Numbered from the stretch's first letter, positions 18,107 through 27,129 are shown. The stretch: DNA of 64,000 nt from Lachnospiraceae bacterium (GCA_030523275.1 JAUNIX010000018.1:1-64000), one strand, 5' to 3'. Translations and numbers: made by a program. The notes: generated by a model from the letters alone, not told the origin.

Positions 18107-18199
18107 AACCGAATGAAACACGCTCTGCAAGTTTCATTCGGTTCGCGTGCGGCGACAAATGGAAATGTGAGCATTTCCATTTGCCTTGTGCCTTCACGT
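18107..18199 (-). repeat. Dispersed repeat, unit B, inverted copy
   Basis: The reverse complement matches 3661-3750 closely, including the GGAAATG/CATTTCC and GAAAC.../GTTTCATTC hairpins. It begins 19 bases after the nuclease stop and ends just before the stop of the LysR gene, filling that intergenic space. The two B copies at 3661 and here are in opposite orientation and bracket the ECF/ABC and ATPase/nuclease region. Confidence 0.8.
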
Positions 18200-18202
18200 A
18201 AA

Positions 18203-19108
18203 TCATTCAGGCATTTCCAGATAATTAGTTACATTAGGGATTTCCTGCAATTCTTTTTTTAATGCCTTCAAAAAATAGTCAATTAATTCAATTTTTCGAT
18301 TTCCGCTTTTTAAATAGTAAATAATTCTTTCTGGTGGTGGGGATGCAATCTGGTAAATGGAGACATCGTCTAGTGAGGATATTTTAAAAGCCACCGATGA
18401 TGGTACGATTGCCCAAGTGTTTTTCCAAGAGAGCATATATTCCAATAAATTCATCTGATCCAAGGAAACGCGGTATTCTGGTGTGGATTTAAACCAAAAG
18501 TCATGCCACATATCATATTCTGGATTCCAGGGCAGACGAATTTCCTGATGAGGATCAAGCTCTTTTGGATGGACAGTGTCTGGATATGTTTGGCTGTTGT
18601 TTGCAACTAGTACCATAGGTTCCTGAAAGGCGGGAATTGTTTCAACTCCCTTATAATAAATGTCATCTGAAATCAATGCAATATCTATCAGTCCATTTGC
18701 GACATATTGGTAGGATTCAAATGAATGATAATTGTGAAAACAAATGCGAATATCATTGTCTGCTATTTCTGCAATATTTTCAAAAACACGAGGCAGAATG
18801 TAACTGCTTACACTGCCAACAGATGCAATGTTCAATATGTTTGCATTGTCTAAACTATTTAATTCCTGAGCTTCTTGCCAAATCGTTAGCCATTTCTGAG
18901 CAATTGGCACAAAAGCTTCCCCTTTTGGTGTTAATTCGATTTTTCGTTGTCCCTTTTTTCTAAAAAACAAAGAATAGCCCAATTCATTTTCTAACGTCTT
19001 GATTCTTCGACTCAATGCCGGTTGGGTGACGTATAGATTTTGTGCGGCAGATGAAATGGAGCCGGCTTTTATAATTTCAAAAAATGCTTCGATTTCCAAA
19101 TTGGTCAT
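18203..19108 (-). CDS. LysR family transcriptional regulator
   Basis: A 301-residue LysR protein: N-terminal winged HTH (residues 1-60, FFEIIKAGSISSAAQNLYVTQPALSRRIKTLE) and a two-lobed periplasmic-binding-like effector domain. It is divergent from a MATE pump at 19215, and the 106-bp spacer carries TTTATA/TATAAA inverted repeats. It therefore probably activates the pump when a drug or metabolite binds. Its stop lies three bases from a dispersed repeat. Confidence 0.92.
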   Translation of the reverse strand: MTNLEIEAFFEIIKAGSISSAAQNLYVTQPALSRRIKTLENELGYSLFFRKKGQRKIELTPKGEAFVPIAQKWLTIWQEAQELNSLDNANILNIASVGSVSSYILPRVFENIAEIADNDIRICFHNYHSFESYQYVANGLIDIALISDDIYYKGVETIPAFQEPMVLVANNSQTYPDTVHPKELDPHQEIRLPWNPEYDMWHDFWFKSTPEYRVSLDQMNLLEYMLSWKNTWAIVPSSVAFKISSLDDVSIYQIASPPPERIIYYLKSGNRKIELIDYFLKALKKELQEIPNVTNYLEMPE

Positions 19109-19125
19109 GACTGTTCACCTCAATA

Positions 19126-19157
19126 TATAAAGTATTATTTATATTTTAATGTATAAA
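19126..19157. promoter_or_regulatory. Probable LysR binding region
   Basis: Three alternating half-sites are seen: TATAAA (about 19126), TTTATA (19138-19143) and TATAAA (19152-19157). They form overlapping inverted repeats with 6- and 8-base spacers between the divergent LysR and MATE genes. Confidence 0.45.
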
Positions 19158-19214
19158 TAAGCATTTTACAATGATTATATTGTACGATAGACTAACAAAT
19201 GAGGTGAACGTCAG

Positions 19215-20543
19215 ATGAAACATGCAAATAATCTTACAAAAGGAAAAATGGAATACCAGTTGATTGCACTTGCCTTGCCACTTATATTGGGTAATATTTT
19301 GCAACAGTTGTATCATACGATTGATGCTTTTATGATAGGTAGGTATATCAGTCATACGGCATTTGCCGCGGTTGGTGTTGCGGGAAGCGTCATGAATCTA
19401 TTTATTTTTGTGATTTATGGTGGATGTAATGGTGTTTCGATTATAATTGCAGAATTATATGGAGAAAAAAATTGGGATGCATTGCGAAAAGAAAGTTTTT
19501 TATCTTTTTTCTTTGGATGTGTGGTTGCCATTGGACTTAGTATTCTCGGTATCCTGACATTAGATCCATTATTAAACATAATCCAGACACCTGCAGAAGT
19601 GAGAGGACTTGCACATGATTATTTATGGATGATTTATTTTGGGCTGCCAGCCGTTTTTTGCTATAATTGGTGTTCCGCTGTTTTGCGGGCAGCAGGAGAT
19701 ACAAAAGCTCCATTGTGGATCCTTGTGATTGCAATGGTACTAAATTTTAGTCTCGACTATTTGTTTGTTGTTGATTGTAATATAGGAATATCTGGTACAG
19801 CAGTTGCAACCATCCTTTCTCAACTTTTTGCATCTCTTGTTTGTTTCGTGTATATGAAGTTTCAACATGCATATTTGTTATTTCATTATAAAGATATTGG
19901 ATTTGATCGCAGGCTGTTGTTAAAAACAATAGAGTTTGGAATTGTTTCTGCACTTCATCAATCAAGTCTTTATATTGGAAAATTATTTGTGCAAGGGGCA
20001 GTCAATACGGCTGGTACAGAAATGATATCTGCTTATACCGTAACGATGAGAATAGAAGGATTTACAAATTCGTTCGGAGATAGTGGAAGTACAGCAATCT
20101 CTGTCTTTGTTGCGCAAAATAAGGGAGCAGGAAAAAATGAGAGAATGAAACAGGGATTTCGAATAGGCACCAAAATGATGATTTTGCTCAGTTTTTGTCT
20201 GTCCTTCTTTATGGTTTTTGTGACTCCAAATGCGATTGCATTATTAATGGGAGAAGTAGCAGATACTCTTGCAAAAAATGCAATTGCATATATGAGAATG
20301 ATTTCATTGTTTTATGTCCTATGTTATATTGGCAATTCCTTTGTAGGATGGTATCGTGGTTTGGGTATGGTCTATGTACCGGTATTCGGAACCATCTTGC
20401 ACATATCAATCCGAGTTATTTTTTCCTACTTATTGATTCGTCGGATTGGGTTGGTCGCTGTTGCATTGGCTACTGGGATTGGCTGGGCATCGGTGGTTGC
20501 TTTCCAATATATTTTATATAAAAGAACCGCTTATTATGGATGA
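19215..20543 (+). CDS. MATE family efflux transporter
   Basis: A 442-residue protein with twelve predicted membrane helices in two homologous halves (LPLILGNILQQLYHTIDAFMIGRYI opens the first; VSALHQSSLYIGKLFVQGAVN the second), the layout of NorM/DinF-type cation-coupled drug pumps. RBS GAGGTG. It is divergently paired with a LysR regulator and converges on the HxlR gene at 20534 with a 10-base 3' overlap. The substrate is unknown. Confidence 0.92.
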   Translation: MKHANNLTKGKMEYQLIALALPLILGNILQQLYHTIDAFMIGRYISHTAFAAVGVAGSVMNLFIFVIYGGCNGVSIIIAELYGEKNWDALRKESFLSFFFGCVVAIGLSILGILTLDPLLNIIQTPAEVRGLAHDYLWMIYFGLPAVFCYNWCSAVLRAAGDTKAPLWILVIAMVLNFSLDYLFVVDCNIGISGTAVATILSQLFASLVCFVYMKFQHAYLLFHYKDIGFDRRLLLKTIEFGIVSALHQSSLYIGKLFVQGAVNTAGTEMISAYTVTMRIEGFTNSFGDSGSTAISVFVAQNKGAGKNERMKQGFRIGTKMMILLSFCLSFFMVFVTPNAIALLMGEVADTLAKNAIAYMRMISLFYVLCYIGNSFVGWYRGLGMVYVPVFGTILHISIRVIFSYLLIRRIGLVAVALATGIGWASVVAFQYILYKRTAYYG

Positions 20544-20890
20544 CTTGAACAGCATGGAGTTTCTACATCGAGACGATCAAGATAATCTTTTCCCCATGTG
20601 CACATAGCTTCCAGAACAGGAATAATACTTTGTCCAAAATCAGTGAGCAAATAGATTGTTTTTGGAGGTTTTTCTGGAATGACTTCTCTGTGAATCATAC
20701 CGCAATCTTCTAAATGATGAAGTTGTTGGGAAAGCATTTTGGGCGTTGCTTTTGGAATGAGGCGCTGTAACTCCATGTAATGTAGTGACTGGTCGATAAG
20801 ATGCCAGAGAATTAATGGTTTGTATTTGCCGCCGATCAAAGATAAAGTTGCCTCGACAGGGCAGTTGAATTGATTGTTTTCATATTGCAT
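20534..20890 (-). CDS. HxlR family transcriptional regulator
   Basis: A 118-residue winged-helix protein with the family's CPVEATLSLIGGKYKPLILWHL opening (Cys8), recognition helix LQRLIPKATPKMLSQQLHHLE, and wing PPKTIYLLT. ATG 20890 has AAGGAG; the frame extends to 20944 without support. It is divergent from the nitroreductase at 21040, the classic arrangement in which a redox- or quinone-sensing HxlR repressor controls a flavin enzyme. Confidence 0.92.
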   Translation of the reverse strand: MQYENNQFNCPVEATLSLIGGKYKPLILWHLIDQSLHYMELQRLIPKATPKMLSQQLHHLEDCGMIHREVIPEKPPKTIYLLTDFGQSIIPVLEAMCTWGKDYLDRLDVETPCCSSHP

Positions 20891-20919
20891 AATATAAATC
20901 TCCTTTCTTACAAGGGTAC

Positions 20920-20941
20920 TATCTATTTGGGAAGTATCTAT
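20920..20941. promoter_or_regulatory. Possible HxlR operator
   Basis: The heptamer TATCTAT occurs at 20920-20926 and 20935-20941, a 15-bp direct spacing, 30 bases upstream of the HxlR start and between it and the nitroreductase gene. Direct repeats of this size suit a dimeric winged-helix regulator, but no known consensus is matched. Confidence 0.35.
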
Positions 20942-21039
20942 CAAAAAAGTGCATTCTTGTTGTATTATCCTTAAATGTTACAATATATTTGAGGGTTGAT
21001 TAAATACACCTAATTATAACATAGAAAGGATTTGATACA

Positions 21040-21558
21040 ATGAAATTTATCGACATTGCAAAAAAGCGTTATTCTGTACGTAGTTACAAAAATCAGAAAG
21101 TAGAACCAGAAAAACTGGAGCAGATTTTAGAAGCTGCTCATGTTGCGCCAACAGCTGCAAATCTTCAGCCCGTTCATTTGATTGTTGTTCAGAGTGAGGA
21201 AGGGTTGTCTAAGATTGGAGAGGCTGCGAATATTTATGGTGCGCCTTTGGCAATCATTGTATGTGCCGACCACAATAAAGCTTGGGTACGTCCATTTGAC
21301 GAAAAACAGACAGCAGACATTGATGCTTCCATTTTGACTGATCATATGATGTTGCAAGCCACCGAACTGGGACTGGGAAGTGTATGGATTTGTTATTTCA
21401 AACCAGATGTTTTGCGAAAAGAATTAAAACTTCCAGATCATTTGGAACCAATCAATATTTTAGCAATCGGTTATTCTAACGATGAGACTGTAGATACAGA
21501 TCGTTTTGACACACAGCGCATCCCAATGAGTCAGTTGGTTTCCTACGAAAAACTTTAA
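21040..21558 (+). CDS. Nitroreductase family protein
   Basis: A 172-residue FMN-binding oxidoreductase. KKRYSVRSYKNQKVEPEKLEQILEAAHVAPTAANLQP is the standard N-terminal FMN-contact region (Arg-Ser-Tyr), and ATELGLGSVWICYF is the central dimer helix. The start has GAAAGGA. It is the probable target of the divergent HxlR regulator. It reduces an unknown quinone or nitro substrate with NAD(P)H. It ends at a good terminator. Confidence 0.92.
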   Translation: MKFIDIAKKRYSVRSYKNQKVEPEKLEQILEAAHVAPTAANLQPVHLIVVQSEEGLSKIGEAANIYGAPLAIIVCADHNKAWVRPFDEKQTADIDASILTDHMMLQATELGLGSVWICYFKPDVLRKELKLPDHLEPINILAIGYSNDETVDTDRFDTQRIPMSQLVSYEKL

Positions 21559-21572
21559 ATATATGATTAAGA

Positions 21573-21606
21573 AAGCTCCTGTTTAAATGCAGGAGCTTGT
21601 TTTTAT
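21573..21606 (+). terminator. Terminator of the nitroreductase gene
   Basis: AAGCTCCTG and CAGGAGCTT form a perfect 9-bp stem with an 8-base loop, followed by GTTTTTATTT. Confidence 0.9.
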
Positions 21607-21785
21607 TTCATAGAAAATTACGTTGTAATTTTCATGAAACAAAAAACGCTCCGCGAGGATGCGACCAGATGCATAAGGTAATGTGACTGCTTACAGCAGT
21701 CTGCATCTAGCGCACAAAGCGGAGCAAGTTCCTCAGGGACTGAGGGATTTAGGCAGTTCGAGACGGACTTGTCCGCTTTTGTTCT
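21606..21785 (+). repeat. Dispersed repeat, units C and D
   Basis: Unit C (21606-21670; TTTCAT...ATGAAA palindrome, CGCTCCGC, GATGCGACC) matches 3770-3818. Unit D (21700-21785) matches 1-87. D ends in a GGAC/GTCC hairpin plus T-run. The end of the P-type ATPase gene (21749 on) lies inside D, so part of D is translated in antisense. Confidence 0.8.
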
Positions 21786-23650
21786 GAAATAGAAACTATG
21801 TCGAGCTGTTTTACATACATAGCACGAATAGCATTTAGGATAGCAATGACGGAGACACCGACATCGGCAAATACTGCCGCCCACATATTAGCGTATCCGA
21901 GAGCTCCTAAAATCAATACCAAAAATTTCACGCCCAGAGCGAATATAATATTTTCATTTGCAATGCGAATCGTCTTTCGGGCAATTTTCATTACAGAAGC
22001 AATTTTAGATGGTTCATCCGTCATGAGCACGACATCAGCAGCTTCAATGGCGGCATCGGAACCTAAAGCACCCATTGCAATACCGATATCGGCACGCGCC
22101 AGTACTGGTGCATCATTGATGCCGTCCCCGACAAAGATAAGTTTTCCGCTTTCACTTTTTTGTTTTAGAAGATCTTCTACACGATCAACCTTATCGCCAG
22201 GGAGCAACTCTGTATATACCTGATCTAATTCGAGCGTGGTTGCTACTTTTTTACCAACGGCATCAGTGTCCCCGGTTAGCATAACAGTTTTTTGGATACC
22301 TATTGATTTTAAAGAACGGATTGCTGTCGGAGCGTCTGCTTTGATTTCATCTTCAATTACGATATATCCAGCATATGTTCCGTTGCAAGCTAGATAAACG
22401 ATTGTGCCGATCGCAGTAGATGGCGTATAGTTGATATGTTCTTTTTCCATCAGTTTGGCATTTCCAACCAGAACCATTTTTTCGTCAATGATTGCTTGTA
22501 CCCCGTGACCTGCAATTTCCAATACATCTGAAATTCGAGTATGATCAATCCTTTTGCCGTAAGCTTTTTTAATAGACAGAGAGATTGGATGGCTGGAATA
22601 GTCCTCTGCATATGCTGCTAGTTCCAGAAGCTGATGATCTTTCATACCTTTAGCATGGATTTCACTGACAGCAAAGGAACCTTTGGTAAGCGTACCTGTT
22701 TTGTCAAAAACAACGGTTTCTGCATGGGCCAGTGATTCCAGGTAATTGCTGCCTTTTATCAAAACACCAATTTTAGATGCACCACCGATACCACCGAAAA
22801 AACTAAGAGGAATAGAGATTACCAGCGCACAAGGACAGGAGATAACCAGGAAAGTTAAAGCTCGATAAATCCATGTACCAAACGTTTGAGTAGTCAATAA
22901 TGGTGGTAGAAGTGCAAAAGCTAGAGCTGAAAATACCACTGCGGGTGTGTAGTAACGGGCAAATTTTGTAATAAAGTTTTCTGTTTTACCCTTTTTATCA
23001 CTGGAATTTTCTACCAGATCAAGTATCTTTGCCACTGTAGATTCTCCAAATTCCTTTGTTGTTTGAATTGTTAAAATACCAGTTTGGTTGATACATCCGC
23101 TGATAACCTCCATTCCTGCCTCTACTTCACGTGGAATAGATTCTCCGGTAAGTGCAGAAGTGTCCAGTGCAGAAAAACCGTTTACGATGATTCCATCTAA
23201 AGGGATACGTTCCCCGGGTTTTACTACGATGGTATCTCCAATCTGGACTTCTTCAGGATCAACTTGTACAAGTTTTCCTTCTTTTTCTACGTTGGCATAG
23301 TCTGGGCGGATATCCATCAGACCTGTAATTGATTTACGAGATTTGGAAACTGCATAGGACTGGAACCATTCACCCACTTGATAAAAGAGCATAACGGCTA
23401 CACCTTCAGAATGTTCTCCTAAAATGAGTGCACCGATGGTAGCAATCGTCATCAGGAAGTTTTCATCAAATATCTGCCCATGAAGGATATTCGTAATTGC
23501 TTTCCAAACAATATCCCATCCTGCAACAGCATAGCAGGCAAGGAATATTCCTGTTTCTACATATTGGGGAAGAGGAAGCAAACTACCTGCCAAAAATAGC
23601 ACTGCTGCTATACAAATGCGTGCAAGTAAACGTTTTTGTTTTCGAGTCAT
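21749..23650 (-). CDS. Zn/Cd/Pb-type P1B-ATPase
   Basis: A 633-residue heavy-metal exporter ATPase. Visible motifs are TGES (actuator), CPC in membrane helix 6 (VISCPCALVIS), DKTGTLT phosphorylation site, SSHP nucleotide site and GDGINDAPVL. The late helices contain N-x7-K and DxG spacing (ANENIIFALGVK...FADVG), the pattern of the Zn/Cd/Pb subgroup. It has no N-terminal HMA domain; a separate 72-residue HMA protein is encoded just upstream. The last residues (KRTSPSRTA) and stop come from repeat D, so the natural C-terminus has been replaced. Exports divalent metal from the cytosol using ATP. Confidence 0.93.
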   Translation of the reverse strand: MTRKQKRLLARICIAAVLFLAGSLLPLPQYVETGIFLACYAVAGWDIVWKAITNILHGQIFDENFLMTIATIGALILGEHSEGVAVMLFYQVGEWFQSYAVSKSRKSITGLMDIRPDYANVEKEGKLVQVDPEEVQIGDTIVVKPGERIPLDGIIVNGFSALDTSALTGESIPREVEAGMEVISGCINQTGILTIQTTKEFGESTVAKILDLVENSSDKKGKTENFITKFARYYTPAVVFSALAFALLPPLLTTQTFGTWIYRALTFLVISCPCALVISIPLSFFGGIGGASKIGVLIKGSNYLESLAHAETVVFDKTGTLTKGSFAVSEIHAKGMKDHQLLELAAYAEDYSSHPISLSIKKAYGKRIDHTRISDVLEIAGHGVQAIIDEKMVLVGNAKLMEKEHINYTPSTAIGTIVYLACNGTYAGYIVIEDEIKADAPTAIRSLKSIGIQKTVMLTGDTDAVGKKVATTLELDQVYTELLPGDKVDRVEDLLKQKSESGKLIFVGDGINDAPVLARADIGIAMGALGSDAAIEAADVVLMTDEPSKIASVMKIARKTIRIANENIIFALGVKFLVLILGALGYANMWAAVFADVGVSVIAILNAIRAMYVKQLDIVSISEQKRTSPSRTA

Positions 23651-23680
23651 GTTTATGTTCTCCTTTCTATTTCATAAGAA

Positions 23681-23711
23681 ATACCGGCTACCAAAAAAAG
23701 GTAGCCGGTAT
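23681..23711 (-). other. Intercistronic hairpin between HMA and P-ATPase genes
   Basis: ATACCGGCTACC and GGTAGCCGGTAT form a perfect 12-bp stem with a 7-base loop. On the coding strand no T-run follows, so it may be an attenuator or a stability element rather than a full terminator. The T-run is on the opposite side, which would terminate plus-strand transcription. Confidence 0.65.
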
Positions 23712-23719
23712 CCATTTTT

Positions 23720-23938
23720 TTACGCCTTGACGGTTACATCCGGCTCAATTTTCTTGATTAAAGATTTTGCTTCATTCAGAACAGCATTAAATTTGTCATC
23801 TGGTGCTTCTAAAATCATTTTCTGACCCAAAAAGTTGACGGATACAGAGGTAACACCATCAATTTTTCTTACTGCATTCTGAATTTTATTTGCACAGTGC
23901 CCACAATCAAGATCGATTAACTTAATTGTTTTTTTCAT
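23720..23938 (-). CDS. Heavy-metal-associated (HMA) domain protein
   Basis: A 72-residue single HMA domain with DLDCGHCANKIQ, metal-binding cysteines 12 and 15, and a ferredoxin-like beta-alpha-beta pattern. The DCxHC form is typical of the domain that accompanies Zn/Cd ATPases. ATG 23938 has GAAAGGAG upstream. It is followed by the ATPase lacking its own HMA domain, so it probably delivers metal to that pump. The 12-bp hairpin between them may make this small protein more abundant than the pump. Confidence 0.9.
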   Translation of the reverse strand: MKKTIKLIDLDCGHCANKIQNAVRKIDGVTSVSVNFLGQKMILEAPDDKFNAVLNEAKSLIKKIEPDVTVKA

Positions 23939-24014
23939 AAGATGATACTCCTTTCTTTTGATATTTTCACGAAACCAGCGAGTCAACGATAATCTTGTCT
24001 GACTTTGATGCTGT

Positions 24015-24040
24015 ACGCGAACCGATGAAACACGCAGAGC
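24015..24040 (+). repeat. Fragment of dispersed repeat B
   Basis: ACGCGAACCGATGAAAC...GCAGAGC matches the middle of unit B at 3710-3735. The rest of the unit is absent. The stretch 23939-24239 otherwise shows no recognised gene; a 63-codon frame at 24041 resembles nothing known to me. Confidence 0.6.
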
Positions 24041-24239
24041 ATGGTTCCTTTAGTTAAACAATTAAAAGAATGTTTAATCGTTTATGCCGTCAGTATATTC
24101 ATGATTTGTCGCATAGTCAATGGATTTGACCCAGGTATTGCTCTTTGGAGCAGAAAAGCTACTGATTGGATTTTTCTAAAAAATGTTTTCTTTTTGGATG
24201 AAAAATGCTCCTTTATGGAGCGTACAAGATAATAGCTAT

Positions 24240-25422
24240 ATGTTTATAATGATTGTGTCCCCTAAAGCACCTGCCATTGTACAGTACAAAAGCAGTGTCA
24301 CAGACCGGACAAAAAATCCGGAAACCAATATGGCACAGATAGAATATAAGCAGATGCTACAGCGATTCTTGCTGTCAGCTATTTTTACTATACCATTGTT
24401 TTATATATCAATGGGACATATGATGGGCTGGCCGCTTCCTGATTTCCTTTTGGGAATGGAAAATGCCATAAGTTTTGCCTTTACACAGTTTCTGCTCTTG
24501 ATACCAGTAGTGTTTATCAATTTCAAATATTACCAAATGGGATTTAAGACATTATTCCATGGAGTTCCGAATATGGACTCTCTGATTGCCATTGGCTCTA
24601 GTGCAGCGATTGTTTATGGTATTTATGCTATCTATAAAATTGGTATCGGGTTCGGTCACGGAGATATGCTTACCGTCTATAGATTTATGATGGATTTATA
24701 TTTCGAATCTGCAGGTATGATTTTGACTTTGATTACTTTGGGAAAGACACTGGAGGCTCGTGCGAAAGGAAAAACATCAGATGCAATTACGAAACTGATG
24801 AATCTGGTGCCAAAGACCGCTACAGTAGAACGTAACGGACAAGAATTTGTTGTTTCAGTGGAGAAAGTGCAGGCGGGAGAGTCGGTGCCAGTGGATGGCG
24901 TTGTTGTGGAGGGATGTTCCTCGATAGATGAATTTGCGCTGACAGGTGAGAGCATTCCGGTAGAAAAACATAGCGGAGATAAAGTCAGTGGAGTGTTTGT
25001 ACCAATCGTAATCGGCATCTCATTGATTGCAATGATTGTATTGTTATTGGGATATGGATTTGAGTTTGCACTTTCGATTGCTATTTCTATTTTAGTGATT
25101 TCTTGCCCGTGTGCGTTAGGGCTTGCAACACCTACCGCGATCATGGTTGGTACTGGAAAGGGTGCGATGAGTGGCATTTTGATCAAGTCGGCAGAAGCAA
25201 TTGTTACAGATTGCCGCTTCCTTAGAGAAAATGTCTGAACATCCATTGGCAGATGTAATTGTGACAGAAGCTAAGAGAGAAGGCTTGGATTTGCTGTCTG
25301 TGAAAGATTTTAGACAGATTCCGGGTCTGGGAATTATGGGACAAATAAAAGGAAAACAATGTCTGGCAGGAAATCGCAGGTTACTTCAGATAAAGGGGAT
25401 CTTAGGTGGATCATGTATATGA
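24240..25422 (+). pseudogene. copA: Decayed copper-type P1B-ATPase (copA)
   Basis: The frame carries CopA membrane helices (FYISMGHMMGWPLPDF...FKTLFHGVPNMDSLIAIGSSAA), TGES, and SCPCALGLATPTAIMVGTGKGA, but several blocks are missing. There is no HMA domain, the segment after GDKVSG jumps to the FVPIVIG helix (a normal CopA has a similar DKVSG there, so recombination between short repeats probably removed the part between), and the DKTGT phosphorylation block is deleted with a frameshift at about 25200. The frame resumes as LQIAASLEKMSEHPLAD and ends at LAGNRRLLQIKGI, before the GDGIND motif. It cannot work as a pump. Confidence 0.88.
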
Positions 25423-25483
25423 GCAAACAATAATGATCAATGAAAGAAACGGAATATGATTCATATATAAGGAGGTAGAGGTG

Positions 25484-26851
25484 ATGAAACAGTCATTTGA
25501 TACAAGAACAAAATTATTAACAAAAAACCCGGTTGCTTTGATGATAGAACTCAGTATTCCTGCGGTTCTTGGTATGGTAGTTGTCGGACTGTACAATATG
25601 ATGGATTCTATCTTTGTCGGTCAAATGATAGGTGCAGCTCAGATGGGAGCCGTGTCAGTATCGTATCCATTTACTCTGATTAATGCAGGTTCTGCCGCTA
25701 TGCTTGGTGTGGGTTCTGCTTCGGTCTTATCGCGTGCGATAGGAGAGAAAGATGAGGAAACGATTAAGAAAATTATGGGGAATCTGATTGCAATGGTTCT
25801 CTTATTATCTGTCATTTACACTGTGATTGGGATGGTATTTGCAAGGCAACTTTTGACTCTAGCCGGAGCCAGTGATAATATTTTAAAGTATGCAGAAAAA
25901 TACCTGCGTATTATATTTGCTGGGTCATTGTTTGTAAACTTTTTCCAGAGTGCAAACATGGTCATTCGTGGGGAAGGGCAACTGAAAAAGGCGATGACCA
26001 TCATTGCCAGCGGAGCCATTTTAAATATTATTCTTGATCCAATCTTTATTACACTTTTGAAGCCCTATGGTCTGGGAATCGAGGCGGCTGCTTATGCAAC
26101 CATTTTTTCACAGTTTCTTCAAGCAGTTGTGACTTTGTGGTATTTTTTGAAGAAAAGTCCAAATGTGAAAATCGGTCGCATCCGCATTGATAGGATTTTA
26201 CTGCCTCAGGTTCTATTGGTTGGGGTATCTGCATTGTTGATGCAGGTTTTGACTCTAGTGCAACAGACGGTAATTTATCGTGTGGCGTCGAATTATGGTG
26301 GTGAAACTTCTCAGATTCTTCTGGGTGCAGCACTTCGATTTTGGAATTTTTCTTTTGTTCCTCTATGGGGAATCAGTCAGGGATTCCAGCCTGCGGCAGG
26401 CACGAATTATGGTGCAAAAAATTACGATAGAGTGAAAAAACTGACAAAAGTATTTGTGATTGCTGCGACGATATTATCTCTGGTATTTTATATTCCAGTT
26501 GAACTATATCCGGATAAGGTTCTGTCCATGTTTATTACAACGCCAGGGGTGGCTGCATCGGGTGCTACAAACTTCCGGATTATGTTTAGTACCTATATTT
26601 TGCAGGGAAGTTTCTTGATTGCTGTTACCCTGTTCCAGTCTTTGGGAAAAGCCAATAAAGCAACCTGGCTGGTATTGTTCCGTCAGATTATTCTATTTAT
26701 TCCACTATGCGTATTTTTACCGAAGATTGGCGGAATGGGTATTCGCGGTGTTTGGCTGGCAATTGCTCTTGCTGATGCAATTCTTGTAGTGATTACGGTT
26801 TCTATGATGATTTCTGAGTTTCGAAAGATGCCAGAGAATTCAAAAATGTAG
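25484..26851 (+). CDS. MATE family efflux transporter
   Basis: A 455-residue MATE protein (LSIPAVLGMVVVGLYNMMDSIFVGQMIG in helix 1, second half opening QVLLVGVSALLMQVLTL). ATG 25484 is eight bases after GGAGG; the GTG just before is not needed. It is of the MepA-like/DinF type, different from the pump at 19215. A drug or metabolite efflux role by cation exchange is expected from the family. It follows the dead copA gene and is followed by a terminator. Confidence 0.92.
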   Translation: MKQSFDTRTKLLTKNPVALMIELSIPAVLGMVVVGLYNMMDSIFVGQMIGAAQMGAVSVSYPFTLINAGSAAMLGVGSASVLSRAIGEKDEETIKKIMGNLIAMVLLLSVIYTVIGMVFARQLLTLAGASDNILKYAEKYLRIIFAGSLFVNFFQSANMVIRGEGQLKKAMTIIASGAILNIILDPIFITLLKPYGLGIEAAAYATIFSQFLQAVVTLWYFLKKSPNVKIGRIRIDRILLPQVLLVGVSALLMQVLTLVQQTVIYRVASNYGGETSQILLGAALRFWNFSFVPLWGISQGFQPAAGTNYGAKNYDRVKKLTKVFVIAATILSLVFYIPVELYPDKVLSMFITTPGVAASGATNFRIMFSTYILQGSFLIAVTLFQSLGKANKATWLVLFRQIILFIPLCVFLPKIGGMGIRGVWLAIALADAILVVITVSMMISEFRKMPENSKM

Positions 26852-26932
26852 TAACATGTAGATATCTTTACAACAGAATAATAGAATACAATTGAGTGGA
26901 AAAAGAATATTATAGCGAATAAGAATTTATGG

Positions 26933-26967
26933 GAAGCCGATGTCTTTGGAGGAAATCGGCTTCTTTT
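26933..26967 (+). terminator. Terminator of MATE gene
   Basis: GAAGCCGAT and ATCGGCTTC form a perfect 9-bp stem with a 13-base loop, followed by TTTTG. The remaining bases up to 27129 hold no other gene. Confidence 0.8.
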
Positions 26968-27129
26968 GTCAATTTGAATAGTCAAAATGATTGTAATATT
27001 ATTCTAAATGGATTATAAATCCTGCTAATTGGAGCTGAATCAAAAGTAAATTGTATATATAATGAAACATATCAGAAAGATTCTGATAAAATAAAGAAAA
27101 AGTCTATTGAAATCATAGAAAGGAATGTT

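Noticed and set aside
3661..18199. Composite transposon bounded by inverted repeats B
   Set aside because: The two B copies are inverted and 14 kb apart, but no transposase or target duplication is visible, and a third fragment at 24015 shows the unit is simply dispersed.
20534..20543. Ten-base 3' overlap of MATE and HxlR genes as a regulatory antisense
   Set aside because: Short convergent overlaps are common and carry no further signal here.
24041..24232. 63-codon frame after a repeat fragment
   Set aside because: The product resembles no family, has no ribosome site and starts inside a repeat, so it is treated as non-coding debris around the copA remnant.
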